Assembly: GCF_014649875.1 (NCBI RefSeq)
Contig: NZ_BMTW01000004.1
Location: 248,001 to 312,000 of the forward strand
Reading direction: 5' to 3'
Source: Streptomyces rubiginosohelvolus
GTDB lineage: Bacteria > Actinomycetota > Actinomycetes > Streptomycetales > Streptomycetaceae
Length of the DNA stretch: 64,000 bases
Shown in pieces: positions 54,599 to 64,000 of this stretch. Positions within the stretch are counted from its first letter, which is position 1, and every line of letters begins with the position of its first letter. A model generated the notes under the pieces. That model worked only from the letters and a program-made list of their open reading frames with translations, searched no databases and was not told the DNA's origin. Position numbers and translations under genes: made by a program.

Positions 54599-56464
54599 AT
54601 GCAGATTCGCGACCTTCCGTATTCGGATCCCGGCGACCCCGATGTCCGTTCGGGCCCTCGCTTCCTGTTCTGGCTCGGCCGCAATCAGCTCGGCGGGCAG
54701 CTGAAGTCCCTCTCCTGGGGGCTGCTGCACCAGCTGGCCATCGCCGGTCTGCCGGTCACCGTCGGGCTCGCCGTCCAGGCCGTCATCGACCGATCCGGCG
54801 GGCGCCTCGCCCTGGCGGGCGGCCTCATCGTGGCCCTCGGCGTGCTGATCGCCGTCGGCGACACCATGCTCCACCGGACCGCCGTGACCAACTGGATCAC
54901 CGCCGCCGCGCGGGTCCAGCAGTTGCTCGCCCGCAAGACGGCCGAGCTGGGCTCCGCGCTGACCCGCCGGGTCGCGGCCGGTGAGGTCGTGGCCGTGTCG
55001 ACCGGCGATGTGGAGAAGATCGGCTGGTTCGTCGAGGCGCTCTCCCGGTTCGCCGCCGCTGCCACCGCCCTCGTGGTGATCTGCGTCGGCCTGGCGTTCT
55101 ACCTCCCGTCCCTCGGACTGATGGTGGCGCTCGCCGTGCCGGTGCTCGCCCTGGCCGTGCTGCCGCTGCTGCCGCGCGCCACCCGCCGCGCCGACGAGCA
55201 GCGCGAGAAGGCGGGCAAGGCCACCGAACTGGCCTCAGACACCGTCGCCGGGCTGCGGGTGCTGCGCGGTATCGGCGGCGAGGAGCTGTTCCTCGGCCGC
55301 TACCGCCGCGCCTCGCAGGAGGTCCGCCGCGCGGCCGTGCGCAGCGCCAGGATGTGGGCGCTGATCTCGGCGGTGCAGGTGCTGCTGCCGGGGATCCTGC
55401 TGATCTCCCTGGTCTGGTACGGGGCGACGCTCGCCCGGGACGGCCGCATCGACGTCGGTCAGCTCGTCACGGTCTACAGCGCGGCCACCCTGATGCTGTT
55501 CCCCTTGCGTCACTTCGAGGAGATCGCGATGGCGTACTCCTTCTCGCGGCCCTCCGCCCAGCGTGCGGTGCGGGTGCTGTCGCTGCACCGGAGTGCGCAG
55601 GAGGCCACGGTGGAGGGGGTGACGCCCACCGGTGATCTGTACGACCCGGCGACCGGGCTGATGGCCCCGCGCGGGCAGTTCACCGCCGTGGTCTGCGGCG
55701 ACCCGGACGAGGCGGGCCGGCTGGCCGACCGGCTCGGCGGGCACGCGGAGACCGGCGAGGAGGACGAGAAGGCTGCCGCGGCGACCCCGTCCGTGCTGCT
55801 CGGCGGGGTCGCCCTGGACGAGATCCCCCTGGACGCCGCACGAGCGGCGGTCCTGGTCCAGGACAAGGACCCGGTGCTGCTGTCCGGCACGCTCCGGGAG
55901 CTGCTGGACGTCCCGTCCTCGGGCCTGGTCACCGCGGACGCGGCGCTGGAGGCGGCCCAGTGCGGTGATGTGCTGAGCGCGCTGGCCCAGGCGTCCGCCG
56001 ACAATGACGGGGACCCGATGCGGACCCGGATCACCGAGCGCGGCCGGTCCCTGTCCGGCGGCCAGCGCCAGCGCCTCGCGCTGGCCCGGTCCCTGGTCAC
56101 CGACCCGGAGGCGCTGGTGCTGGACGAGCCGACCTCCGCGGTCGACTCGCACACCGAGGCACGGGTCGCCGCCGGGATCGCGAAGCTGCGCCAGGGGCGT
56201 ACGACGGTGGCGTTCGCCTCGTCGCCGCTGCTGCTCGACGCCGCCGACCGGGTGGTCCTCGTCCACGAGGGCACGGTCGTCGCCGTGGGGAACCACCGCG
56301 ACCTGCTGCGCACCGAATCGCGCTACCGGGCGGTCGTCACCCGCGAGACCGACGACGAGGCCGCCGCCGCGAACGCGGTGAACGGCGTCGGCGACGTCCC
56401 CGCCCCGAAGAGCGACGACGTCCCCGCCATGAAGAGCATCGAGGAAATCGAGGAGAGGGCATGA
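54599..56464 (+). CDS. Heterodimeric ABC exporter subunit 1, degenerate Walker A
   Basis: This is a 621-residue ABC half-transporter with six helices (about 35-320, starting [29 protein letters not shown]). In the ATPase domain the Walker A position reads [14 protein letters not shown] (about 364-377), so the GKS/T is missing. The switch His is also lost ([14 protein letters not shown]). The signature [15 protein letters not shown] (about 486) and Walker [14 protein letters not shown] are intact. The stop overlaps the next ABC gene by ATGA. These losses are complementary to those in subunit 2, giving one consensus and one degenerate ATP site. Confidence 0.92.
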   Translation: MQIRDLPYSDPGDPDVRSGPRFLFWLGRNQLGGQLKSLSWGLLHQLAIAGLPVTVGLAVQAVIDRSGGRLALAGGLIVALGVLIAVGDTMLHRTAVTNWITAAARVQQLLARKTAELGSALTRRVAAGEVVAVSTGDVEKIGWFVEALSRFAAAATALVVICVGLAFYLPSLGLMVALAVPVLALAVLPLLPRATRRADEQREKAGKATELASDTVAGLRVLRGIGGEELFLGRYRRASQEVRRAAVRSARMWALISAVQVLLPGILLISLVWYGATLARDGRIDVGQLVTVYSAATLMLFPLRHFEEIAMAYSFSRPSAQRAVRVLSLHRSAQEATVEGVTPTGDLYDPATGLMAPRGQFTAVVCGDPDEAGRLADRLGGHAETGEEDEKAAAATPSVLLGGVALDEIPLDAARAAVLVQDKDPVLLSGTLRELLDVPSSGLVTADAALEAAQCGDVLSALAQASADNDGDPMRTRITERGRSLSGGQRQRLALARSLVTDPEALVLDEPTSAVDSHTEARVAAGIAKLRQGRTTVAFASSPLLLDAADRVVLVHEGTVVAVGNHRDLLRTESRYRAVVTRETDDEAAAANAVNGVGDVPAPKSDDVPAMKSIEEIEERA

Positions 56465-58242
56465 TCGGCGTCGCACCCCCGGCGTACGACCCCGCGGCCC
56501 CGGAGTCGGCGACGACGCTGCCCGTGGGCACACCGACGACCGTACGGAGTTACGTACGGAGTCTGCTGCGCCGGCACCGCAGGGCGTTCACCGTCCTGAT
56601 CGCGGTCAACGCGGTGGCGGTGATCGCCTCGATCACCGGACCGTATCTGCTGGGCGGTCTGGTCGAGGACCTCTCGGACGGGGTCACCGACCTGCATCTG
56701 GAGCGTACGGCCGCGATCTTCGCGGTGGCGCTGGTCGTCCAGGTCGTGTTCACCCGCTCCATGCGGCTGCGCGGCGCGATGCTGGGCGAGGAGATGCTCG
56801 CGGATCTGCGCGAGGACTTCCTCGTCCGGTCCGTCGGGCTGCCGCCCGGTGTGCTGGAGCGGGCCGGGACGGGTGATCTGCTGTCCCGGATCACCACGGA
56901 CATCGACCGGCTGGCGAACGCGATGCGCGAGGCCGTGCCGCAGTTGGCGATCGGCGTCGTGTGGGCCGGGCTGCTGCTCGGCGCGCTGACGGTGACCGCT
57001 CCCCCGCTGGCGCTGGCCGTGCTGATCGCGCTGCCGGTGCTGATCGTGGGCTGCCGCTGGTACTTCCGCCGCGCCCCTTCCGCGTACCGCTCGGAGGCCG
57101 CCGGTTACGCGGCCGTCGCCGCGATGCTCGCGGAGACCGTGGACGCGGGGCGGACCGTGGAGGCGCACCGCCTCGGCGGCCGCCGGGTGGCGCTGTCGGA
57201 CCGGCGGATCGAGGAATGGACCGCGTGGGAGCGGTACACGTTGTTCCTGCGCTCGGTGCTCTTCCCCGTCATCAACGCGACGTACGTGACGATCCTCGGC
57301 GCGGTCCTGCTGCTCGGCGGCTGGTTCGTGCTGGAGGGCTGGCTGACGGTCGGGCAGCTGACGACGGGGGCGCTGCTGGCCCAGATGATGGTCGACCCGA
57401 TCGGTCTGATCCTGCGCTGGTACGACGAGCTCCAGGTCGCCCAGGTGTCGCTGGCGCGGCTGGTCGGTGTCCGGGACATCGAGCCGGACGCGGGCGACGC
57501 CGAGGTCGGCCCCGACGGCCGACACGTACGGGCGGACGAGGTCCGTTTCGGGTACCGGGAGGGCGTCGACGTCCTGCACAAGGTGTCGCTCGACGTGGCT
57601 CCGGGCACCCGGCTCGCCCTGGTCGGCCCGTCCGGCGCGGGCAAGTCGACGCTGGGCCGGCTGCTGGCGGGGATCTACGCGCCCCGCACCGGTGAGGTGA
57701 CGCTCGGCGGGGCCGAGTTGTCGCGGATGACGGCGGAGCGGGTCCGTGAGCATGTGGCCCTGGTCAACCAGGAGCACCATGTCTTCGTCGGTTCGCTCCG
57801 GGACAATCTGCGCCTCGCCCGCGAGGGGGCGAAGGACGCGGAGCTGTGGGCGTCGCTGGCCGCGGTCGACGCGGACGGCTGGGCGAAGGCGCTGGAGAAG
57901 GGGCTGGACACCGAGGTCGGTTCGGGCGGGTTCGCGCTGACCCCGGCGCAGGCGCAGCAGATCGCGCTGGCCCGGCTGGTGCTCGCCGATCCGCACACGC
58001 TGGTGCTGGACGAGGCGACCTCACTGCTCGACCCGCGGGCCGCCCGCCATCTGGAGCGTTCCCTGGCCCGGGTGCTGGAGGGCCGTACGGTGGTGGCGAT
58101 CGCGCACCGGCTGCACACCGCGCACGACGCGGATGTGATCGCGGTCGTGGAGGACGGCCGGATCAGCGAACTGGGCAGCCATGACGAGCTGGTGGCGGCG
58201 GGCGGCGCGTACGCGTCGCTGTGGCGGTCCTGGCACGGGTGA
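56461..58242 (+). CDS. Heterodimeric ABC exporter subunit 2, degenerate signature
   Basis: This is a 593-residue partner half-transporter. Six helices (about 40-310, with [28 protein letters not shown]) are followed by an ATPase with intact Walker [19 protein letters not shown] (near 388), Q-loop [17 protein letters not shown], Walker [14 protein letters not shown] and switch [13 protein letters not shown]. Its signature is degenerate: [15 protein letters not shown] in place of LSGGQ. It pairs with subunit 1, whose signature is intact but whose Walker A is lost. Such asymmetric exporters move drugs or peptides. The ATGA overlap makes them co-translated. Confidence 0.93.
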   Translation: MIGVAPPAYDPAAPESATTLPVGTPTTVRSYVRSLLRRHRRAFTVLIAVNAVAVIASITGPYLLGGLVEDLSDGVTDLHLERTAAIFAVALVVQVVFTRSMRLRGAMLGEEMLADLREDFLVRSVGLPPGVLERAGTGDLLSRITTDIDRLANAMREAVPQLAIGVVWAGLLLGALTVTAPPLALAVLIALPVLIVGCRWYFRRAPSAYRSEAAGYAAVAAMLAETVDAGRTVEAHRLGGRRVALSDRRIEEWTAWERYTLFLRSVLFPVINATYVTILGAVLLLGGWFVLEGWLTVGQLTTGALLAQMMVDPIGLILRWYDELQVAQVSLARLVGVRDIEPDAGDAEVGPDGRHVRADEVRFGYREGVDVLHKVSLDVAPGTRLALVGPSGAGKSTLGRLLAGIYAPRTGEVTLGGAELSRMTAERVREHVALVNQEHHVFVGSLRDNLRLAREGAKDAELWASLAAVDADGWAKALEKGLDTEVGSGGFALTPAQAQQIALARLVLADPHTLVLDEATSLLDPRAARHLERSLARVLEGRTVVAIAHRLHTAHDADVIAVVEDGRISELGSHDELVAAGGAYASLWRSWHG

Positions 58243-58294
58243 GGCAGCGCGTCCGAACGGCCCGGTGACCCCGCCCGAACAGCCTGGGATCGCC

Positions 58295-58380
58295 GGGCCG
58301 TTCGGCGTCACCGAGGCGTCCGGATACCACGGACCGTTCGGGCGTCACCGAGCCGTCCTCGGCGTCACCGGGCCGTTCGG
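58295..58380. repeat. Short imperfect direct repeats between convergent genes
   Basis: The motif GGCCGTTCGGCGTCACCGAG recurs about three times with small changes (58295-58315, 58331-58352, 58354-58380). It lies in the short gap between the ABC subunit 2 gene and the opposing spermidine-synthase-like gene and runs into that gene's 3' end. It may have arisen by slippage, or be involved in termination. Confidence 0.5.
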
Positions 58381-59936
58381 ACGGGGTGGGGCTGGAGGAG
58401 CTGGTCGACGGGCGCGTGGTCGTCGGTGAGCACCCGGGCGTTCCCCGCCCAGGCGGTGAGGGTGTCGCCGGTGGCGATCCTCCAGCCGACGTCCCGGGCG
58501 TCCATGGCTTCCTGGATGGCGGGGGCGTCGAGCGGCCGGGCGGAGGCGACGACCACCATATTGCCGCCGATGCTCGATGCCGTGGGGTCCAGGCCGATGT
58601 CCGCGGGCTTCCCGAGCAGCGCGACATGAGGGAAGGTCGCGGCGAGGGTGGCGACCTCGGCACGGGCGAAGGCGAGCCGGCCGTGGTCGATGAGGTTGGT
58701 GACGTACAGACCGTCCGCGTCGAGCGCCCGGCGTACGTCCTCGATCGCCTGGGACGTCGTGAGGTGCCAGGGCGCGCTGACGCCTCCGAAGGCGTCGCCG
58801 ACGACCAGGTCGTGGCTGCCCTCCTCCAGCCGCCGCAGACCGAGCCGCCCGTCTTCCACCCGTACGTCGATGCCGGTCGCGGCCGCAGTGCCCAGGCCGA
58901 GCCGGTCGCGGTCGATGCGGACGACCCCGGGGTCGATCTCGGAGACGAGGCTGCGGGTCCCGGGTCGGGCGGCCGCGAGGTAGCGGGGGAAGGTGAGGCC
59001 GCCGCCCCCGATGTGGTGGGCGGTCAGCGGCTCGCCCTCGGGGAAGGCGGTGTCGGCCACGGAGGCGAAGGCGCGTACGTACGCGAACTTCAGGTACGCC
59101 GGGTCCTCCACGTCGACGTAGGAGTGGCGCAGGCCGTCCAGGACGAGCGTGCGGCCGCTGTCCCGGTCGGGGTCCGTGACGACTCGGGCGCAGTGGTAGC
59201 GGGTCTCCGCGTCGCAGCCGCCGGGGGCGAACCCGGTGGCGAGGGTGCCCGCGACGACGGTGGCGAGGGCCACGGCCGTGGCGCGCCGCCAGCGCCGGGC
59301 CTGCCAGCCGGCGAGGGCGGCCCCGAGCACCAGCAGCGTGCCGAGGCCGATCAGGATGGAGCTGACGGGCAGCCGCGTGACCAGGACGAATCCGGTGAGC
59401 ACGGTGCCGACGATGGCTCCGAAGGTGCCGACGCCCGACAGCCGCCCGACGACCGTCCCGGTTTCAGCGAGGCTGGTGAGCCGCAGCTTCGTCACGAACG
59501 GGGTCACCGCGGCGAGCAGCGCGCCCGGCACGAGGAGGGTCGCCGACGCGACCAGCAGGAGCAGCGCGGGAGACCACTCGGCGGTGGTACGGAGCAGGAG
59601 CGGGGTGAGCGCGACGACCACGCCCGACACCCCGAGCGCGGGGGCGATGAGCCGGTGCGGATCGACCTGGTCGGCGATGCGCCCGCCCAGCCAGGAGCCC
59701 AGGGCGATGGCGGTCAGCGCGATGCCGATCACCATCGTGCTGGTCTCCAGGGTGAGGCCGAGGTACGGGGCCAGCAGCCGCAGGGCGACGATCTCGACCA
59801 CGAGGACGGCGGCCGAGGACCCGAAGACGAGGACCGCCGCGGCCCGGGAGCTCAGCCCCTGGTCGCGGGGCGGGGCGTCGTCCACGGAAGACACGGGAGA
59901 GCCGTCGGCCGCGGGCGAGGAGGACGAGGTGGTCAC
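58365..59936 (-). CDS. Membrane-anchored spermidine synthase-like protein
   Basis: This is a 523-residue fused protein. Residues about 30-235 hold six to seven helices of an MFS/SpeE N-terminal type (AAAVLVFGSSAAVLVVEIVALRLLAPYLGLTLETSTMVIGIALTAIALGSWLGGRIAD). Residues about 245-510 form a spermidine-synthase-like methyltransferase fold: GLRHSYVDVEDPAYLKFAYVRAF, IGGGGLTFPRYLAAARPG, SEIDPGVVRIDRDRLGL, RVEDGRLGLRRLEEGSHDLVVGDAFGG. Whether it makes polyamines is unproven; some fused members have other roles. It is divergent from an APH-like kinase gene. Confidence 0.9.
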   Translation of the reverse strand: MTTSSSSPAADGSPVSSVDDAPPRDQGLSSRAAAVLVFGSSAAVLVVEIVALRLLAPYLGLTLETSTMVIGIALTAIALGSWLGGRIADQVDPHRLIAPALGVSGVVVALTPLLLRTTAEWSPALLLLVASATLLVPGALLAAVTPFVTKLRLTSLAETGTVVGRLSGVGTFGAIVGTVLTGFVLVTRLPVSSILIGLGTLLVLGAALAGWQARRWRRATAVALATVVAGTLATGFAPGGCDAETRYHCARVVTDPDRDSGRTLVLDGLRHSYVDVEDPAYLKFAYVRAFASVADTAFPEGEPLTAHHIGGGGLTFPRYLAAARPGTRSLVSEIDPGVVRIDRDRLGLGTAAATGIDVRVEDGRLGLRRLEEGSHDLVVGDAFGGVSAPWHLTTSQAIEDVRRALDADGLYVTNLIDHGRLAFARAEVATLAATFPHVALLGKPADIGLDPTASSIGGNMVVVASARPLDAPAIQEAMDARDVGWRIATGDTLTAWAGNARVLTDDHAPVDQLLQPHPVRTAR

Positions 59937-60082
59937 CGCAGCATCCTCGCACGGGGCGGGCGGCCGAACTCCCGCCGTTCCAGGGGCCGGAGGGGCAAGG
60001 ACAATCGATCCGGGCAGGACGGGAACGGGTGTTCCCGGAAATTGCGGTGCACCCGCGCCGGGGTCGGTGATCCCATGATCAG

Positions 60083-61174
60083 GTGCGCAGAGACGAGAAG
60101 CCCGGGCCCGACGCGACCACGACCGCCGTGACCACGACCGCCCTGGCCGGAACCGACGCGACCATGACCGACACGACCACGACCGTGGACCGGGGGCGTT
60201 TCCCGGACGCCGTGACGCCCTGGGAGGACCCGGCCTGGCGCGCGGAGGCCCTCGCCTGGGTGGCCGAGGGCCTAGCCGCTCACGGGCTGGTGGAGACGGG
60301 CCCCCGGGCGGTGCGGCTGCGTCCCTGGTCGGTGCTGGTGCGGCTGACCGTCGCCGGGACCGCGCCCGTCTGGTTCAAGGCCGTTCCGCCCGCCGCGGCC
60401 TTCGAGGCGGGGCTCACCGAGGCGCTGGCCCGCTGGGTCCCGGCCCAGGTGCTGCCTCCGCTCGCCGTCGATGCGGCACGGGGCTGGACGCTGACCCCGG
60501 ACGGCGGTCCGGTGCTGTCGGAGGTCCTCGACGGACGGCCCGGCGACCCCGACCCCGGGTACTGGGAGGAGCCGCTGCGCCAGTACGCCGCGATGCAGCG
60601 GGAGCTGGCCCCGTACGCCGAGGCGATCGAGGCGCTGGGGGTTCCGGCGGCCCGGCCGCGCGATCTGCCCGCGCTGTTCGACCGGCTGGTCGCGGGGAAC
60701 GCCGCGCTGACCCGGGAGGACCGGGTGGCGCTGGAGGCGCTGCGGCCCCGGGTGGCCGACTGGTGCGAGGAGCTGGCGTCGTCGGGGGTGGCGGACTCGT
60801 TGGACCACGCCGATCTGCACGAGAAGCAGTTGTTCGCACCCGTGGCCGGGCGGTACGCCTTCTTCGACTGGGGCGACGCCTTGGTCGGGCATCCGTTCTG
60901 CAGTCTGCTGGTGCCCGCGCGGGCGGCCCGTGAACGCTGTGGCCCCGAGGTGCTGCCCCGGCTGCGGGACGCGTATCTGGAGCCGTGGACCGGCGGGGGT
61001 GTCACGACGGCGGGGCTGCGCCGTGCGGTGAGCCTGGCGTGGCGGCTGGCGGCGCTGGGCCGGGCCGCCTCGTGGGGGCGGATGTTCCCCGTACCGCCGG
61101 GTGGTCCGGGCGTGTGCGGGGATGCCGAGGGCGCCTACTGGCTGCGGGAGCTGTCGGCCGCCCCGCCCCTCTGA
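60083..61174 (+). CDS. Aminoglycoside phosphotransferase-like kinase
   Basis: This is a 363-residue APH-fold protein. The ATP-binding lobe has LRPWSVLVRLTVAGTAPVWFKAVPPAAAFEAGLTEAL. The catalytic loop is LDHADLHEKQLFAP and the metal loop is YAFFDWGDALVGHPFCSLL. The usual HGDLHxxN Asn position is Gln here (HADLHEKQ), seen in many Streptomyces homologues. The first 30 residues are Thr-rich and low-complexity, so translation may begin at ATG 60164 instead of GTG 60083; neither has a good ribosome site. It is more likely a small-molecule kinase than a drug-resistance enzyme. Confidence 0.82.
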   Translation: MRRDEKPGPDATTTAVTTTALAGTDATMTDTTTTVDRGRFPDAVTPWEDPAWRAEALAWVAEGLAAHGLVETGPRAVRLRPWSVLVRLTVAGTAPVWFKAVPPAAAFEAGLTEALARWVPAQVLPPLAVDAARGWTLTPDGGPVLSEVLDGRPGDPDPGYWEEPLRQYAAMQRELAPYAEAIEALGVPAARPRDLPALFDRLVAGNAALTREDRVALEALRPRVADWCEELASSGVADSLDHADLHEKQLFAPVAGRYAFFDWGDALVGHPFCSLLVPARAARERCGPEVLPRLRDAYLEPWTGGGVTTAGLRRAVSLAWRLAALGRAASWGRMFPVPPGGPGVCGDAEGAYWLRELSAAPPL

Positions 61175-61299
61175 TCGGGCCCGTTTCACCCCTGCCAGGA
61201 GGCGGATGCCGGAGCATCCGGTGAGGATGAGGGGTGAATCACCCGGTAAACGGGGCAGGCGAGCGCAGAACCACGCAAGCCCGAGAAGGGACGCAGACC

Positions 61300-62661
61300 G
61301 TGGCACCACCCAGGATTCTCGTCGTCGGCGCCGGCTTCGCAGGCGTCGAGTGCGTACGCCGTCTGGAGCGCAGGCTCGCTCCGGGCGAGGCCCAGATCAC
61401 GCTCGTCACACCTTTCTCCTACCAGCTCTATCTGCCGCTGCTCCCCCAGGTCGCCTCCGGGGTGCTCACGCCGCAGTCCGTGGCGGTGTCGCTGCGCCGC
61501 AGCCGACGCCACCGGACCAGGATCGTGCCGGGCGGCGCGATCGGCGTGGACACGCAGGCGAAGGTCTGCGTGATCCGGAAGATCACGGACGAGATCGTGA
61601 ACGAGCCGTACGACTACCTCGTGCTGGCGGCGGGCAGCGTCACCCGGACGTTCGACATCCCCGGGCTGCTGGACAACGCCCGGGGGATGAAGACGCTCGC
61701 CGAGGCCGCGTACGTCCGCGACCACGTCATCGCCCAGCTGGACCTGGCGGACGCCAGTCACGACGAGGCCGAGCGGGCCTCCCGGCTCCAGTTCGTCGTG
61801 GTCGGCGGCGGGTACGCCGGCACGGAGACGGCTGCCTGCCTCCAGCGTCTGACCACCAACGCGGTGAAGCACTATCCGCGGCTGGACCCGCGCCTGATCA
61901 AGTGGCATCTGATCGACATCGCGCCCAAGCTGATGCCGGAGCTCGGCGACAAGCTCGGCCTGGCCGCGCTGGAGGTGCTCCGCAAGCGGAACATCGAGGT
62001 GTCGCTCGGGGTCTCGATCGCCAAGGCGGGGCCGGAGGAGGTCACGTTCACCGACGGCCGGGTGCTGCCCTGCCGGACGCTGATCTGGACCGCCGGGGTG
62101 GCCGCGAGTCCGCTGGTGGCCACGCTCGGCGCGGAGACGGTACGCGGCCGGCTCGCCGTGACCCCGCAGATGCAACTGCCGGGCGCGGACGGGGTGTTCT
62201 CGCTCGGCGACGCGGCCGCGGTGCCCGACCTGGCGAAGGGCGACGGGGCGGTCTGCCCGCCCACCGCACAGCACGCGATGCGCCAGGGCCGGGTGCTGGC
62301 GGACAACCTGATCGCCTCGGTGCGCCACGAGCCGCTCAAGGACTACGTCCACAAGGACCTGGGGCTCGTCGTGGACCTCGGCGGCAAGGACGCCGTGTCC
62401 AAGCCGCTGGGCATCGAGCTGCGCGGGCTGCCCGCGCAGGCGGTGGCCCGGGGCTACCACTGGTCGGCGCTGCGGACGAACGTGGCGAAGACCCGGGTCA
62501 TGACGAACTGGATGCTGAACGCGGTCGCCGGTGACGACTTCGTACGGACCGGGTTCCAGTCCCGCAAGCCGGCGACGCTGCGGGACTTCGAGTACACGGA
62601 CGTGTATCTGACGCCCGAACAGATCAAGGAGCACACGGCGGCGACGGTCATCAAGCACTGA
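61300..62661 (+). CDS. ndh: Type II NADH dehydrogenase (NDH-2 family)
   Basis: This is a 453-residue membrane-associated flavoprotein that passes electrons from NADH to quinone without pumping protons. FAD motif ILVVGAGFAGVECVRRLERRL lies near the N-terminus. VTPFSYQLYLPLLPQVASG, YDYLVLAAGSVTRTFDIPG and the NADH motif FVVVGGGYAGTETAACL follow. Then come GVFSLGDAAAVPD and the C-terminal amphipathic membrane-binding region. I chose GTG 61300 because GAAGGGA precedes it and the first Rossmann strand starts there. An in-frame GTG at 61234 would add 22 unconserved residues. Confidence 0.9.
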   Translation: MAPPRILVVGAGFAGVECVRRLERRLAPGEAQITLVTPFSYQLYLPLLPQVASGVLTPQSVAVSLRRSRRHRTRIVPGGAIGVDTQAKVCVIRKITDEIVNEPYDYLVLAAGSVTRTFDIPGLLDNARGMKTLAEAAYVRDHVIAQLDLADASHDEAERASRLQFVVVGGGYAGTETAACLQRLTTNAVKHYPRLDPRLIKWHLIDIAPKLMPELGDKLGLAALEVLRKRNIEVSLGVSIAKAGPEEVTFTDGRVLPCRTLIWTAGVAASPLVATLGAETVRGRLAVTPQMQLPGADGVFSLGDAAAVPDLAKGDGAVCPPTAQHAMRQGRVLADNLIASVRHEPLKDYVHKDLGLVVDLGGKDAVSKPLGIELRGLPAQAVARGYHWSALRTNVAKTRVMTNWMLNAVAGDDFVRTGFQSRKPATLRDFEYTDVYLTPEQIKEHTAATVIKH

Positions 62662-62678
62662 GCCGCCGGGCCCTCTAC

Positions 62679-62709
62679 GAGCGCGCCCCTTCAGGAAAGG
62701 GGCGCGCTC
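62679..62709. terminator. Bidirectional hairpin terminator
   Basis: A 13-base-pair perfect stem (GAGCGCGCCCCTT / AAGGGGCGCGCTC) lies between the convergent NDH-2 and DNA ligase genes. It overlaps the ligase stop codon. Confidence 0.8.
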
Positions 62710-64000
62710 ACGGCTGCCGGGACAGCACCGTCTCCACGGTGTCCGCCTCCTGGGCGGTCTTGTCGTCGCGGTAGCGCAGGACGCGGGCGAACCGCAGGGT
62801 GACCCCGGCGGGGTAGCGGGTGGAGCGCTGGAGTCCGTCGTAGGCGATCTCCACGACGAGTTCGGGGCGTACGGTGACGACATGGCCGTCGTCGTCGGTG
62901 GCCAGCTCGCCCAGCTTCTCGGTCTGCCAGTCCAGCAGGGCGTCCGTGAGCCCCTTGAAGGTCTTCCCGAGCATCGCGAACGTACCGTCGGGGCGCCGTG
63001 CGCCCAGGTGCAGATTGGAGAGCTTGCCGGTGCGCCGGCCGCTGCCCCACTCGACGGCCAGCACCACCAGGTCCAGGGTGTGCACGGGCTTCACCTTCAG
63101 CCAGGACGCGCCCCGGCGGCCCGCGCTGTAGGCCGCGGCGAGGTCCTTGACGACGACGCCCTCGTGGCCGCGCTCCAGGGTGTCGGCGAGGAACGCGTCG
63201 GCCGCCGCGCGGGCCCCCGGGTCCGCCGCGTCGGGGACGAGGGTGCGGCGGACCCGGAGGTGCTCGGGGAGGAGCCGGGCCAGGGCCGCGTGGCGGTCGG
63301 TGAGGGACAGGTCGAGCAGGTCCTCGTCGTCGACGAGGAGCGCGTCGAAGAAGACCGGGACGACGGGCACGTGCGCCGCCGCCTCCGCCACGTCGCGCCG
63401 TGAGCCCACCCGGGAGGCGGTCTCCTGGAACGGCCGGGGTCTGCCGTCCTCCCCGAGGGCGATCACCTCGCCGTCCAGGATGAAGCGGCCGGCCGGAAGG
63501 GCGGCGACGGCGGCGGTCAGCTCGGGCAGCCGGTCGGTGATGTCGTCGAGGGTGCGGGTGTAGGCGCGGATCCGGTCGCCGTCGCGGTGGACCTGCACCC
63601 GGATGCCGTCGAGCTTCTCCTCGACCGCGCACGCGCCCAGTTTGCCGAGGGCCTCGCCGACCGAGGCGGCGGTGTGCGCCAGCATCGGCTGGACGGGCCG
63701 CCCGACCGTGAGCCGGAAGGCGGCGAGCGCCTCGGGCCCGTCCGCGAGGAGGACTCCGGCGACCTCCTGGAGCGATCCGGCGAGCATCACGGCGCGCCGG
63801 ACGTCGGCGGGCGGGGCGTCGGCGGCATGCGCCAGGGCGTCGGCGGCGACGGCGTCCAGGGCTCCCTGGCGTACCTCGCCGGTGAGCAGGGCCCGCAGGA
63901 AGCGCTGTTCGTCCTCGGTGGCGGCGGCGAACAGGGTGCGCAGGTGCTCCTTGCGCCGGGCCTGGGAGCCGGGTCCCGAGACGGCGGCGAGGGCGGTCAG
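62708..64000 (-). CDS. ATP-dependent DNA ligase, partial at right edge
   Basis: This is the C-terminal 430 residues or so of an ATP-dependent DNA ligase of the actinobacterial LigB-like group; the start lies beyond the window. The N-terminal DNA-binding helices ([31 protein letters not shown]) lead to the adenylation domain with active-site Lys in [23 protein letters not shown] and [12 protein letters not shown] follow, with [24 protein letters not shown]. The OB-fold end is [13 protein letters not shown]...[29 protein letters not shown]. It seals nicks using ATP and is probably a repair ligase beside the essential NAD-dependent LigA. Confidence 0.94.
   Translation of the reverse strand: MTALAAVSGPGSQARRKEHLRTLFAAATEDEQRFLRALLTGEVRQGALDAVAADALAHAADAPPADVRRAVMLAGSLQEVAGVLLADGPEALAAFRLTVGRPVQPMLAHTAASVGEALGKLGACAVEEKLDGIRVQVHRDGDRIRAYTRTLDDITDRLPELTAAVAALPAGRFILDGEVIALGEDGRPRPFQETASRVGSRRDVAEAAAHVPVVPVFFDALLVDDEDLLDLSLTDRHAALARLLPEHLRVRRTLVPDAADPGARAAADAFLADTLERGHEGVVVKDLAAAYSAGRRGASWLKVKPVHTLDLVVLAVEWGSGRRTGKLSNLHLGARRPDGTFAMLGKTFKGLTDALLDWQTEKLGELATDDDGHVVTVRPELVVEIAYDGLQRSTRYPAGVTLRFARVLRYRDDKTAQEADTVETVLSRQP

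Noticed and set aside
58295..58380. CRISPR array
   Set aside because: The repeats are imperfect, nearly contiguous, lack unique spacers of constant length, and no cas gene is nearby.

Overview
The window is very GC-rich (third codon positions almost all G or C). It has GTG and TTG starts, AGGAGG-type ribosome sites, 4-base ATGA/GTGA overlaps and gene families typical of Streptomyces: an RsrR-type Rrf2 regulator, a SCO4225-type membrane protein, a DUF6924 domain, Cys-rich sulfur leader peptides and a CbpM-linked second DnaK system. I therefore read it as Streptomyces or a close relative. No rRNA, tRNA or CRISPR array was found.

Region 1 (1-7.2 kb) is loosely packed accessory DNA. It holds an RsrR-like redox regulator divergent from an NmrA-type reductase, a tiny secreted protein, an SRPBCC protein, and the decayed remains of an AlkA-type DNA glycosylase. 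It ends with a tight two-gene operon: a cis-prenyltransferase and an MpaB/DUF2236 oxygenase-like protein fused to EF-hands.

Region 2 (7.2-16.4 kb) is an arsenic-resistance island inside a gene graveyard. Intact genes are arsC, arsR, acr3, arsN1 (arsinothricin/phosphinothricin acetyltransferase family), a second arsR, and a flavoprotein with a Cys-rich tail. Around them lie relics: the start of a thioredoxin reductase (arsT-like) directly behind arsC, two broken ArsO-type flavoproteins, a YjbQ tail, a frameshifted APC permease, a diverged direct repeat of about 0.4 kb, and a truncated IS3 element.

Region 3 (16.5-38.7 kb) is a stress module. It has a bulb-lectin/DUF6924 protein, an ABM-fold protein, a divergent acetate kinase, a PucR-type regulator, and one apparent operon dnaK-grpE-cbpA-cbpM-clpB-trx-UBP zinc finger-cNMP/TrxR-like flavoprotein. 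A UvrA2-type ATPase, a four-helix membrane protein and a FUSC exporter follow. The likely theme is protein disaggregation and refolding, coupled to thiol/flavin redox and acetyl-phosphate metabolism.

Region 4 (39-64 kb) looks like ordinary, dense, intact chromosome. It has yjbQ; a Cys-rich leader peptide followed by ssuCBAD (alkanesulfonate uptake and desulfonation); flavin monooxygenase, MltG and an isolated 19-codon ORF with its own ribosome site and terminator; a MarR-controlled ABC exporter; a D-lactate dehydrogenase; a GH109 protein; an asymmetric heterodimeric ABC exporter; a membrane-anchored spermidine-synthase-like protein; an APH-like kinase; NDH-2; and an ATP-dependent DNA ligase cut by the right edge.
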